Of a stretch of DNA of 64,000 bases, positions 47,877-59,775 are shown piece after piece. Both the position numbers and the translations under genes were made by a program. This stretch comes from Turritopsis dohrnii (Eukaryota > Cnidaria > Hydrozoa > Anthoathecata > Oceaniidae), in contig BQMF02000013.1 of NCBI GenBank assembly GCA_027922465.2, forward strand, positions 806,001-870,000, in the 5' to 3' direction. Every line of letters begins with the position of its first letter. Position 1 is the first letter of the stretch. Under the pieces are notes generated by a model. That model ran no database searches, was not told where the DNA came from, and was given only the letters and a program-made list of their open reading frames with translations.

Positions 47877-48299
47877 ACTTATAAAACGCTCATATAAAAA
47901 ATTATTAGTTACCTGGATTTAAATATTTTCAAATATTCTGTGAGACATCAAAAAAGGAATAACTGTTTTTTACCACCGTTTCCCTTTAAGCAGCCACTTA
48001 CATCGTCCTAGACCTGAAGAATGTATCAAGACTGCTAGAATCAACCAAAAACAGATACTATGCACACATTTTATTTATACCATCCACGCAAGATATACCC
48101 AACAAAATAATCATGAAACTACTACTAAAATTACAAATAGGACATATCCAGATTGTCTAAGTCAACTTTTCTTTAACTTTCTTCAAGAAGATAAATCATA
48201 CTTGCAAATATTTAGAAATATTAAACAAACATCGGAACCAAACTTCTATACTTTCCATGAATTCTACATTATGCTAAATACATAGTAATCCAATATTAC

Positions 48300-48425
48300 T
48301 GCTTTCACAGAAACTTGGTCATAAAACGGCAAAGACCAAAGAGATATCCAAATACCAGGCTATGAGCTGGGAACAAAAAGTCGAACCTGATAAAATGAAG
48401 GAAGAATAGGCTTCTACGTTGAAGT
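48300..48425 (+). pseudogene. LINE endonuclease fragment
   Basis: In one frame: TETWS, stop, NGKDQRDIQIPGYELGTKSRT, stops, GRIGFYVE. This is the conserved ETWL...I.GYEL..R....GG.G.YV stretch of LINE endonucleases. Several stops; no other domain nearby. Confidence 0.45.
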
Positions 48426-49936
48426 ATGTTTGATGTTCAAAGAGCGAACTGATATACTTAAAGTCACAAAAAGTCGCGAAAGTCGCGGAAATGTTTTCGT
48501 TTAGGTTCACTTTTCCGGAAACAAGGAAAAATGGCTGGAACTTCGCGAAATATTTTTTGTAAAAATGTATAAAAGTCGTGAGCACAGAAAGTCGTGAATC
48601 CTAAAAACGGGAAAATGTCGCGTACAAAACTTGTCATTTTGTGCTCGCCACTTTCTGTGTCTTCAAGGTATGTATAACTTGAGCATAGATGGCTATAGGT
48701 GAAAAATAAAAACAAAAATAGTTCTTTTCTCATGGGTTGAATGTACCATCAAAAAGAAATAAATAACTATTTATTTCGTGAAAAATTTGATAATTTACTC
48801 CATAAGATTTTTTGAAAATGCAATATTAAGGTTACCAGAGATTTTTGATGATGATATCGTGGGTGGACAAAATATCATCGACTTTGTCGTTATTACTTAC
48901 TTTTGATTACGTATTTTTATGCACCTATTCCAAGTGGTGAAAAAGCGATTGGCAGAGAAGACGTCATGCGTCGGGTGAGAAAAAAGGTATGCCCAAAATT
49001 ATCATGTGGGCAGGCAGTTAGGAGTCAGGAAGTGGAACGGGCAGAATTCGTCTGTTTGCGTCAATATTCAATAAAAAAACCCAGATATAACGTGTAATTG
49101 GTAAAATAATATCTTAACCCCCGTGCAATCTGCTGACTTTGAAACTTTTAACAATGACAGAAAAACTGTTTCAAAACATCTGGTATCGAACTGAAGCTCG
49201 TTCTTTGAAGCAGAGCAAAAGATGTCTTGCAGATCTCCTCTTGCGGACCACAGAAAACCACTTGTTCGAAACCCATGATAAGGAATGTGTATTTTTTTTT
49301 GTATACATTGTATACAGTCAAGTTTTAGCGTTTCAACTCATTAATTATTTATGTACGTCGACTTTTTGATGTACAGAAGCCTTAATACTACAGCTTGAAA
49401 GAAAAATTTGGTAATAATTTGTAATCGTCAATAAATCTGTATTACTGAAAGAGGCCCCACCATGGTTGGGATCGTTGCGTCAAGAAATACTACCTCTAGA
49501 TTGCCTATAAAAGCACTCAAAATCTATAATTTCAACATGATTTTCAATATATAGGAAAGACAAAAACAAACTCGTCATAACTGACAAAAAAAAAGTTGAA
49601 GAGAAGAAAAACACGAAGAAGAACAATTTTCTTTTTAAAGAAAGACCGCCAAAAATCAGTGCATTGAATAAAATTTATTGAATTAAAGATATAGAGCTAA
49701 AACATATACAAAAACAAAATGCGTGGTTTGCAAAATTTCAGATTTCAAGCTGTGCTTCAAAATGAAAAATGATTTAGCAAACCTTTCTAAATAACATGGT
49801 ATAATATAATAATGATGAAAAAGATACGAAAAAACATTCTGTCTCCCACCTACAGTACCATGCTTTGAAACGGGGAAAAAGCAAAGTCAGCTAATAATTG
49901 TATACCACCGTGTAACAGTAACACGAAAAGTTGGAT

Positions 49937-49975
49937 GATGATGATGATGATGAGGATGATGAGGATGATGAACAA
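49937..49975 (+). repeat. GAT microsatellite
   Basis: About a dozen GAT units with occasional GAG. Confidence 0.9.
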
Positions 49976-51014
49976 AATCGAAAATAGACTTTCGCCTATC
50001 CCGTGAAACTACTATGCTTCCTCGCTCTCTAACACTCGCTGCGGGGACAATTACCTTGAACAGATACAAAGCAAATCACACGTTTTACCATTAATCTCAG
50101 TTTGGCTCCCCATTTGGCAGTGCAATTAATCGTTCGTTCTGAAATTGAAAAGTGAACACAGCTTTTTCCCGACATGACTCGTGCAATTCGAACGTTTAAT
50201 GTTCGTAGAAGCAATTTCATTGGTTTATTTAAAAAAACTGCACGTTCTTACATCTCATTAAACAAAACATGCACACTAAGTCAAAACTCAAATGACTTAA
50301 AATGTCGTCAAAGCCTCAACTGAATGTTGGAAAAAAGTATAATTAGGACGAGTGAGATTTTGCCGTCCAGGAAGAATGAATGCAGGTTAAGAGCTACACT
50401 TGCACTTATCATCATGCTTATGCATGTACAAAGTTCACTATTTTTCATTACTTTATCAAAGTCGTACAACTTCTTTACGCAACTGGAAAAAAGCTGTACA
50501 TCTTCCAGTATGCACCTAGAGAAACAAAAATTTTACATTTTCCAGTGCGCAATTTTAGATATCAAATGTCAGTAAATTTTCCAGTGCAGAACTAGAAAAT
50601 AGCCATACAGTTTCCAGTAGACGAGTATTGAATAAAACCGTAGCTATATATGGTTTCCAAAATTTTGCAGTTCTTACTGAGTAACTTATAAAAATGCCAT
50701 TGTATGAAATTATGTGTCAGGTATTTTTAATCAAGGAAGTTCCTTTTTTAGTGACACTGCTGACCATCAATGCTCTTATATCTCTTTATATTCAATATTT
50801 TGGTCAAATTGGTAGAATAATTTTGATTCCCATAGTAGCTTAGATGATAAATCAGTTTTGTTGAAATATAAAGACATGGCTGAACTTGAACTTTATATTC
50901 AAGTTGTATATTTAGAATATCAAAGTAAAGAAAGGACATATTTGCAATTGCAATTTATCAATGTATCTGTCACTCACGAATTGAGACTGGGTATTTCTAT
51001 ACATACAAGAAGCC

Positions 51015-51345
51015 GCTTGGCTTGAAGACTTCAGGACTTGTCATAACGACACATATCTACTGTCAACAATACAACATTGCAGAATTGCCCGATTTTGTTC
51101 AAATCTGACAAAATGACTGTTAAATTCGATATGAGCATCTTCTAATTTGTGCTTTGTGCAAATTTTTATAAAAATCGGTGAAGTTTCGGAATTTGACCCA
51201 AATTGCCCAATTTTAGTCAAACCTGACTAAATCATTGCCAAATTCGAAATAAGCACCTTCCAATTGTGCTTAATTAAAATTTTTATGAAACTCGGTGAAC
51301 TGAAAGTCCAAAATTGGCCGAAATTGCGAATTGGTCAACGATGTC
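51015..51345 (-). repeat. Dispersed repeat family P3, inverted copy
   Basis: Contains GACTTCAGGACTTGTCATAA, the complement of the TGACACGTCCTGAAGTC block, followed by CAAATTGCCC-type words in complement. Confidence 0.55.
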
Positions 51346-52613
51346 ATTTAAACGTTGCACGAAATCGTTCATAACTTGGAGTAGTAGGCGGAGGTGAAGG
51401 AGGAGGAGAAACCACGGGTATTTTTAATACTATACTCCACCGCGGGTGTCCTAAAGTCAACAAGAAAAATCTGCGACAAAAAAATCGGCTCAATGAAAGA
51501 AAGTAGTTCGTTTAGAAGTAACCTAAAAGGGAGAAGTGTGCGACTCCTGATGCATTACACTTCAGACACACCAAGTCATTGACTGATGACTGCACAGTAT
51601 TTAAGAATACTCAATTAATGCTGATAACGATGAACTGCCGACAAAACCAGTATCCGAAGAATCGTGATTGCCTGTGGCTGAACCTTTCACCAGCGAAAAC
51701 AAAGAATAAGCAGATATTTTCATTCAATAAATTCATGCGAGCTAAAGCAGTATAAGCATTCATATAAAACGGGAAAAAAGGGATATTTTCACGTTTATTT
51801 TTCCTTGAAAACACAACGAATAAAACTTTAGTTCCCAGAGGAGGTACATTTTTCAAACATGTTTGCTGTTATGGGTTTATTCTATCTTTAACTTGAACAG
51901 TTACAGCTTATTCAGTTCAGGAGTTTTGGGAACGTGAGGTAGAGATGGATAAGGGAAGGAGGGAACAATAGAAAACAAACTGATTGGAGCAACAATGCTT
52001 TTCAGTTCTGTTATGCATAAGCACATAGATTCATAACTTCTGTACACTGTTCTGACTCTCATATATATGAAATGTATTCTCCATAAAAATGTATCCATAG
52101 ACTGGAAAATCGTTGCATATCATAGTTGTCAACAAGTGTTTCCAGGTTTTCACAAGCATTGGGTCATATCTTTCCAAATGACTTATTGTCTGAAGTTCTC
52201 TGAAAATCAATAATTTCTGAATATTGCATCATTTTAAGACCATGTGTGGATAGAAATGCCCTAAATGGTTGATATTGTATACTTCTTCTATCTCCGACTC
52301 AAAAGTTCAATTATTTTGTTATAGCCATTGATATTTTTCTTCCTAAATCATACATTGACGTTGATAACTCTTGATTAGTGCTTTATATATACCTGAAATA
52401 GTAAAACCAAACAAATATTCAAAATAATTGATAAGAATATTGAGATATTCACAAACACCATTTTTCAAAACTAAAAAATGTGGAAAAATCAGTTTTAAAT
52501 ATACAAAACATATATAAATGTATACTTTTCAAGATATATGATTATGCAATCTGTCTCACACAGGTTATCTTTTATCAAAAGAATAAATTTAAACGGATAA
52601 CTTCCATCTCTCC

Positions 52614-52766
52614 CAGAGGCGTAGCTAGAGCTTAGTCAAAATTTGTGGAGGAGAATTTAGTCATTTATGTAGAAAAGGAAAGCGTGCAAAAAACCTAATC
52701 GATACTTAAGACTGAAAAGAAATATCGCAATGTTGGACTCCTCCACTTTTGAATATGCGTATTGCC
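52614..52766 (+). repeat. MITE family P2, copy
   Basis: Left AGAGGCGTAGCTAGAGCTTA and GTCAAAATTTGTGGAGGAG; right GGACTCCTCCACTTTTGAAT. Matches 3101-3272 and 12655-12792. Confidence 0.65.
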
Positions 52767-52833
52767 ATAGTCACTCATCGAGTCTATCGGTGAAGGAGAC
52801 CACAAAAAGCAAACGAAGCTTCTAGGAGATACC

Positions 52834-53043
52834 ATGGGCGTCATCGCTGAAATCGCTGTTCTGATCGACTACTCACCGAAAATAGAGCAAAAATTGGAAT
52901 CAATCAAACTATCGGTTGAGGAAGGGGATGATCAGCAAACATTCAACTACTTGTTGGACGGTTCGTGCGAATTGGTAGATATTTTTGAGGAAAACCTGTT
53001 TGACACGTGTGTACACTTTTTACCCATTAAAATATTTTTTTGA
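52834..53043 (+). CDS. Possible first exon of an unrecognised gene
   Basis: ACCATGGGC is a good start context. About 58 codons of amphipathic, helix-prone sequence follow (MGVIAEIAVLIDYSPKIEQK, SCELVDIFEENL) up to a possible donor at GACAC|GTGTGT. The frame stays open to 53043 but the last residues look intronic. No family is recognised. Its phase (2) does not match the acceptor at 56631, so it may belong to another gene. Confidence 0.3.
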   Translation: MGVIAEIAVLIDYSPKIEQKLESIKLSVEEGDDQQTFNYLLDGSCELVDIFEENLFDTCVHFLPIKIFF

Positions 53044-54012
53044 ATACTTAACTAATTAAAAATTATGAGTGCGTTTTAGCCAATCTAGAAAACCGAAATT
53101 TCAAAAATTTTCTTGCCCGTCGGCCCCAACCATGGTGGGGACTCCTTATACACTAAATCATCAGAGCCCCAACACTTTAAGTTTGCTCCGCCGCCCCTGT
53201 TCTGAAGTAACGGCTATGTCTTATGAAAGTGTTTATTTTTAGTCTCAAATATTCACTTCTTTTCATCGGAATATGAATATGAATAAAAAACAAAGAACAA
53301 AGAAAAACGGAAGTCGAAGTTATGTATCAAAACAAAACTATGAAATGCGTTTAAGCGCTCCTCCACTGTCCTCCTCATATAATGTAAAAGTAGAAAAATG
53401 AAGATTTATAAAGTGCTTTCTCTTTAGCTACAAACATAAAATTCAACAGAGAACGTGTATGTAGTAGGTAATGGAAACACAGATGATAAAAATGATCGGA
53501 GGTTCGTTTTCGTTTCGTGACAATTTTTGGATCTGAAAAAACGAATCTTCACTTATATGCGGAAAATGCCGCAATTAAATTTCTGAAATCTAATTGGGTC
53601 AATTATATTCTCTCAGCAGATATGCAAACCAATGAGATGACAGAAAACGTCTCTGCATTTTCAATTTTAAAACAAGAGCCATATGGCACAAAACGGTGGC
53701 AGCATTTAAAACTACCTCCCAAATAGATCTAAACTTCTCTTCGTCTGTAACTCCACGTTAAACTTTGATACCCTGTGTTATCTCCTAGGCCTGAGTTACA
53801 CTAATGCCAAATGGCTTTTTAAAAACTGTAAGCAGAGATATCTCTGCTGTAAGTAAAAGAAACACCAGAAATCATTCACTACAAATAAATATATATACAT
53901 CAATCGAAAGAAAATGTATCATGTGTAGCGAAGAATGTTTTTTTTCTTATTATTTCATGTCATGGAAAGATATTTTCTTTTCTTATTTTTCACAATTTCG
54001 TCTATACCGATT

Positions 54013-54338
54013 TCCTCAATTAAGCACCGCGGCGCTTACTTAATTTTTACGATTTTAAGTGCCGCGCTTATTGGAGGTTGGCACTTAAAAGAGGGCGGCG
54101 CTTATTTCAAAATTTCAATGTATAGAAAACTTTCGAAAGTCTTATATGATGAATTAATTAAAAAGAAGCAAAAATTTTTTTATCTAGAGCTAACTGTGGA
54201 AGATTTTGTCAATAGAAAGACGGTTGAATTTGAGTAAAACATGCTTGTTTCAGTTTTTTTTTTCATTTTCCAATAAGCGCCGCACCTAATGCGGCGCTTA
54301 TTTGAGGGCGGTGCTAAATAGAAGAAATATGGTATGCC
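54013..54338 (+). repeat. GCGCC-word repeats (family P4), two pieces
   Basis: 54013-54120 carries CCGCGGCGCTTACT, GCCGCGCTTATTGGAGG and GAGGGCGGCGCTTATTTC; 54273-54338 carries AATAAGCGCCGCACC, TGCGGCGCTTATTTGAGG and AGAAATATGGTA. The same words occur at 32150-32305 and 62512-62602. Confidence 0.6.
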
Positions 54339-54726
54339 TTTTATTGTTAGCTTTTCTGAATGGGTTTTAAACTTATTAAATTTTCTGACGTCATCGGACC
54401 AGATCTCACATTTGTATGAACTGTCTGATTCTTCTTCATCCGAACAAGAAGAAATTGTTTTTTCTGGTTCGAAAAGATAAGATTTGAAGCTCTTCATCAT
54501 ATCGGCTATTTCTTTCATCTCTTTTCATATTCAGAAGCACTCGTCAGCATCGTAATTTTCCATAAAATATCCATCATGAGAATCACTCATTAAGGATGAC
54601 ATTTTATATATTTTTTATGATATTTTAATGCAAATGCTTTATTTTCTACTATTTCGAAAGAGAGCACATGCTCCAATGACGTCAGAAAAAAGGTAAAGCA
54701 GGGAGCAGAAGAGGCCAAAACAATGG

Positions 54727-55810
54727 TCAGGTACTTGCGGGACGCAAGCAACAAAACCGATCTTGTATCGTTTCTGTTGAAAGAATGGTCACATCCTCAA
54801 AGGTTTCGCACTGTACTCACAGGGCGTACACTGTTTGTAAACAGTTCTTCGAAATTCTTCAAATTAATGTGCGAGTCAGGCGAAGAGATAAAATGATTTT
54901 TTACCTGCTACAGAGGACTTCGTATTTGTAGGATTTTAAATCTTTGGTTTTCATGTGTTTCATTTAGGTCCGTTGCGAGGAAGTTGATTCACTTTGGACG
55001 AATCAAGAGGAAGCTGATACGAAAGTTTTCTTCTGCTCCGTCCACGCCGAGTCTCTCGGACTGAATTCGGTATGCATACACACAGTCGATAGCGACATCG
55101 CCATCTATGCCTTGTACTTCCAATGCAAATTGCAAGTGAAGATGTTTGTAAATATTGGGGTCTCGACTACACGGAGAATCTTAGACATGACGTGCATTTC
55201 CGGGGAGGTTGGTGTTAGTTGTTGTGAGGCTCTCCCAGCTATTCACGGGTTCACGGGAAATGATTACACGAGTGCCTTTTACGGCATCGGAAAGGCGAAA
55301 GCGTTTAAGTTGCTGACACACTGTGATCAGTTCCTAGCAGCTTTTAAAAGACTTGGGGATTCTTTTATTTTCGATTCTCAACTATTTGGCGACATTGAAA
55401 CTCTTGTTTGTCGACTTTATGGGCTTAAATGTAACAATGTCAATGAAGCTAGATATATGAAGTTCATTGCAAATGAAAAAGCCCCTGGTCCACAAAAACT
55501 TCCGCCGACTCGAGACGCTCTTCTGTGTCACGTGAAACGGGTATCATATGTTACCTCTATAATTAAAATAGCTCTCGAATCCAACCCCAACATCCCTAGC
55601 CCAATTGGACACGGCTGGATAGAAGAAGATGGGTTGGTTTCGATCGAATGGATGCTCATTCCACCAGTTCCTCTCGATGTATTTCAGCTGATAGCATGTA
55701 GCTGTAAGAAAAAAAGCTGCGAAACAAATGCTTGCGCCTGCAAAGCACACGGCCTAAAGTGCACTGACTTGTTTAAATTGTGGGAACGTGGACAGAATCG
55801 AGACCGATAG
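54727..55810 (+). CDS. PIN-like mobile-element-associated protein, 3' part (two exons)
   Basis: A first piece near 54727-54895 reads MVRYLRDASNKTDLVSFLLKEW; a TTTAG acceptor opens the second exon 54968-55810 (VRCEEVDSLWTNQEEADTKV, SDIAIYAL, LPAIHGFTGNDYTSAFYGIG, LPPTRDALLCHVKR, PSPIGHGWIEEDG, SCSCKKKSCETNACACKAHG, then TAG). This order is that of a protein family that I know as highly repeated in cnidarian and some arthropod genomes. Its spaced acidic residues (EADT, DSD, GND) resemble a PIN/FEN-type nuclease fold, followed by a Cys-rich tail. The 5' part and the donor of the first piece are not clear. The second exon has no frame break. Whether it is an active element gene, a domesticated gene or a relic is unknown. 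Confidence 0.65.
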
Positions 55811-56630
55811 TGAAACATAGTCATCAAGTTCGGACGAATTTGATGATGATGAAAGAGAATGAATATTATCTTTGCCCTTGACCTCGACCCAAAGGAGTTT
55901 CTATCCTTCAAGAAATGCTTAGCACTACTTTTATATTTCGGGATATTTGAGTTCTAAGTAAACTTATAATCATCACGCTTATAAAAAAGAGTCTACACTA
56001 GATTTGTTCATCAAAAAAATCTTTATCCTTTCTAAAGATGCGAAAGATTTTAATCCATACGTGCGGAAAGAGGGTTGAACGTCTTACGGCTAGCTGTGAC
56101 GTCATTAAATATATTTGAAGGCTAATAACTTTTTATCCTTTTATTATTTCATAATGATCCTAGAGTATTTTTAGTTCAGAGCAAAGAGACCTATCGTTTC
56201 ATATAAATATTTTTAAAATTTGTCGACTTTTTTACTTCCTTTGTGACGTCATTAGGACCAAAAATTACCCCTAACTCAACCCTGAAGTAATTTTATGATG
56301 GCCAGTAAAGCTTTTCTCAAGCAGTACATCAATATTGATCTATTCAAACAGGTTTCATGATGTCCTCCTCATTTCCAAAAAAAAAAACGGCCGTAGCGCC
56401 CTGACTACAAGCAATATGCCAAAGGGTAAACGAAAAATCAAAGAAATTTCACATAAACAGATTTCAATTTCTAATATATATCAAAAGAATCTTATCTTAT
56501 TGTTTTTAATGGACCTCCTCTGAGAACTAAATAAAATGTTGAAGTGTAATAAATTAAGGAGCATCCAGTGAAAAGGTAATATATTGTAGCAAAGGTAGCT
56601 TTTTAAGCATGAACTTCAATAATGAAATAG
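55811..56630. other. No recognised feature
   Basis: AT-rich sequence following the PIN-like exon. Short open frames (for example 56335-56523) show no family features or repeats shared with the rest of the window. Confidence 0.5.
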
Positions 56631-57897
56631 CAAAACCTGGGAAGTCTTGCTGATGTTTTGAAGAAACAGATTGCCAAGATAAACCATCAGATGAAAGAAG
56701 ATGGTGATGGGGAAGACATGGAAAAGTTGGGAGCAAGCGATGATACTGATGATTTCAAAAACGAGAATATGAAGGTGCGAGACCTTTCATGTATTTTGTT
56801 TGGGATTTGTGTAGAACATTTATAATTCTGTTTCAGAGGGAGATTTAGTATTCAAGTGTCAACTCACCAAAGAACAATCTTAAAAGGAACTAACGCTCAA
56901 AGAAAAACATCTGATTTAAGAGTTATGTTACACGCAGAAAGCATTAAAGCCAGCGTTTGTACGGATGTGCGATTGGTGGATGCTAATAAGGCCTAGATTA
57001 CACCTTGCTTTTACGTTACTACATGAAACTAACAGTTTGACCTTACCATTCATTTTCTTCTGTGCTAATACATTTTATTAGATCTGTTAGATTGCTTCAT
57101 AATAGCGCTATTATAAAGATGGTCATAATTTTTAGGTTCGCATACGATCATTGGACGATGCTAGCCTGGTTGAAGAATTGGAGCGAGATTAAGAAAATCT
57201 GGACGAGACATTGCGAGACGACTTAAAATCGGCTACTGAGCAGATGGAACAAGCTGTGAAGAAGCAACTAAAGGAAGCAGGCTTGGATTTGAAAAGTACT
57301 ATTTTCTAGCATCTTCTCTTGTCTTTAATCAAGGTTTGATAACCTTTTCTTAGGGATTTAGCTTTTACCGTTCGTTTGATGTAATGCACACTTTGACTAT
57401 TGTATCATTACTAAACGTCAGGTCATTAATAGATGTCATTTCATGCAAAGTTTAAGTTCGTCAAAATACAATGATTTGACCTGTCCAGGGATGTATGAAA
57501 CTTCAGGGTTCCTGTCACCGAAGGTAAACCTGACGAAGTCATGCACTTTGTTGAAGTTATGGGTAAAACCTGGCCATTGATTTGGAATATGTCGGTTCAG
57601 TATTGCTTTTAACAAGAGAACTGATTAATCATGTGAAGAGCAGATAGTTTACATTGATCTAAATGCAAATTTTCACACCTTATACATTGCAAACTTCGGA
57701 CGTCTCGTATCGTCATTTTGCACATCGTTTTGAGTTATCTTGAAAATGCTGTGATAAACTAATCAATATATTCTTTTGAATGCCAAACATATGCCAAGTG
57801 AAGGTAACTGGAACATAATTAGCTTTATTTTGAGTTACAGTTGTTTTGATGTTTGTGGTGTGAGACTTAAAAATACCAATGTTAAGAAGGATGAAGT

Positions 57898-58179
57898 ATG
57901 CCATACGAAGGTTTCTTCATGACTATTATGAGTAGTTGTTACAAATCCATTTTTTGTCCTTTACATGACATCAAGATCAAGATCATTGTAACAAAAGATA
58001 ACTTCGACAAGTTCAGCGACAGCAAAAATTCGAAGATTTTGTCTGATTCTGACGCAAGAGAGTTTAAAGATATGCTGCTCGGCTTCCTTGTAAGAAGTTT
58101 TGTCGATTTCTTAAATGGATTAAAAATAGATCATGCCTACCGTGAAGCATTGGTTAAAAGTCTCTTGAAAATATTTTAG
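57898..58179 (+). CDS. Hypothetical 93-residue frame
   Basis: Open from ATG 57898 to TAG 58179, within what may be the last intron of the coiled-coil gene. It has two Cys near the start (SSCYKSIFCPLHDIKIK) and an amphipathic C-terminal half (FKDMLLGFLVRSFVDFLNGL). No family recognised and no clear splice site; could be an exon or chance. Confidence 0.3.
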   Translation: MPYEGFFMTIMSSCYKSIFCPLHDIKIKIIVTKDNFDKFSDSKNSKILSDSDAREFKDMLLGFLVRSFVDFLNGLKIDHAYREALVKSLLKIF

Positions 58180-59038
58180 GGCAAAATCTTGCCTTCCATA
58201 GTATAAACAAATTCTATAAGTATTCACCGTTAACGTAAATCAGATTCCGCGTTCGTTGATTGATGTTTTATACCTGGTATGGAATGTCACTTACACTATA
58301 AGAATACTTATAAAGAAATAGAGGTGTATTTAAGTTGAGAGTACCACGACTTGCCCAGTTACAAAGGATTTTTTTCTCATTTGACCAGCTATTTGTATTT
58401 CTTTTTCATAATTGTAAAGGTAATATAAATAAGAAACAAATAAGAAATACGTATAATCTGAATTCAACTGACGATTGCGTGAGCATGAAACTATCAGTGT
58501 AGAATATATTGTAGTATCATTACTATTTTCCTATATTCTGATTCATATGTATCTTCAACCCATCTTAGAATCTGAACGAATATTTAAAACACTATGCTCA
58601 GCTAGTGAGATGAGCTGGAACCATTGCAGGAAAGGGGTTTAGCCTTATAAGTTTGTCGTTCTTGACTGAGTAATGGGACTTCTTCATTGAAAACGAACAG
58701 ACAACAAAAAACGTCGTGTAGCAATACAAAAAGTTCCAAGAAAACCAAGCATTTTTGACTCTGTTGTTATTCTTTATTTATCCATAGGGAGGTGGGCAAG
58801 AAAAATCGAAAGAACCCAGCCGGCACAAGACGTCTTTTAGACATCTAAATCAAGTCTAAGTTACGTCTTCAGAAAGACGTCTATCTAAAACGTCTTTTAG
58901 ACGTCTTTAAGATATCTTGAAAAATCTAAGACGTCTAAAAGACGTCTAAAAAGCGTCTTTAAAAGTACGTATTTTATTAGCACTTTCAAGACGTCTTTTA
59001 AACGCCTTTAAAAAGACATCTTTCTCAAGACATATTAA

Positions 59039-59775
59039 AGGCGGATTTCCATTCGTCAAAATGCTCATGCTCGCTCGCTATAAAAAACGAGCGAGCGCCG
59101 ATGATCGAGCGATCATCTTAATTTCCATTAAAAGAAACAAGGACTTGCAAGCAAAAATATCAAAACAATCTTTTTGTCGTATCAAGCAACATGGTGGCTC
59201 CTCTGAATAGATTGCTGTTTTTGAAAAATATTATTTTATTGATGATAATACGCAGAAGAAGATTTTCAAAAAGAAAAAATGAAACATAGAAAAAGAAAAT
59301 GTGGGTTCGAAGATTAACGCGAAACAAAAGGAGAATATCAAATGCTAGTGAAGGATCTCAGACTTTTTGATAGTGTTTATTTTTTCCGAAATTTTAGAAT
59401 GTCTCCCAAAAAGTTTGAAACACTTCTTTCTTGGATTGCTCCTTTTATCAAAAGATCTTCAAGACGAAGGCCTACTACCTCACCTGCTGAAAGGTTATGT
59501 GTAACATTGCAATACTTAGCAACAGCAATTTTGTTTTTTTGAGAAATCGGAGAATTTGTCTATTCAGCAGACATTCTGTAATCTGATTGGCCTATTTTAC
59601 AAGCGCTCTCAAAGCGATGAAAAAAAGTTGGAAATTTTCAACTTTTGGCAAGCGTTTTTTTATCGACAGAGACAGCATGGTCAGCAGCATTTTTTGTGAA
59701 CTGCACATGCGTTTGGCGTCAACTAGCGCTTTTTTATCGAGCGAGCGAGCAAATTTGTTGAATGGAAATCTACCT
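59039..59775 (+). mobile_element. Deleted PIF/Harbinger element nested in the 2.1-kb transposon
   Basis: Ends AGGCGGATTTCCATTC and GAATGGAAATCTACCT (inverted), flanked by TAA (59036-59038 and 59776-59778). GAGCGAGCGAGC words lie just inside each end. It contains the 5' part of a Harbinger nuclease gene (59342-59542). Confidence 0.85.
59342..59542 (+). pseudogene. Harbinger nuclease fragment
   Basis: Reads MLVKDLRLFDSVYFFRNFRM, SPKKFETLLSWIAPFI and SPAERLCVTLQYLAT, the N-terminal part of ALP1/Harbinger nucleases (normally about 400 residues with a DDE core). It stops after 66 codons; the catalytic part is deleted. Confidence 0.75.

Larger units (their letters stand above)
45646..52833. other. 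Gene-poor stretch
   Basis: After the 5' flank of copy B (to about 45720) no complete gene is evident. It contains a possible small minus-strand exon (46690-46836), a direct-repeat-ended element (46912-47876), tandem ~119-bp repeats (about 47521-47740), a LINE fragment (48300-48425), a GAT microsatellite, TTCCAGTG-type repeats (50480-50630), an inverted P3 repeat and a P2 MITE. The remaining sequence shows nothing recognisable. Confidence 0.55.

Noticed and set aside
54365..54620. Minus-strand acidic frames (SCSDEEESDSSYKCE) that might be exons
   Set aside because: The frame runs into a GCGCC repeat, upstream frames contain stops and no splice sites support a gene; composition alone is not enough.
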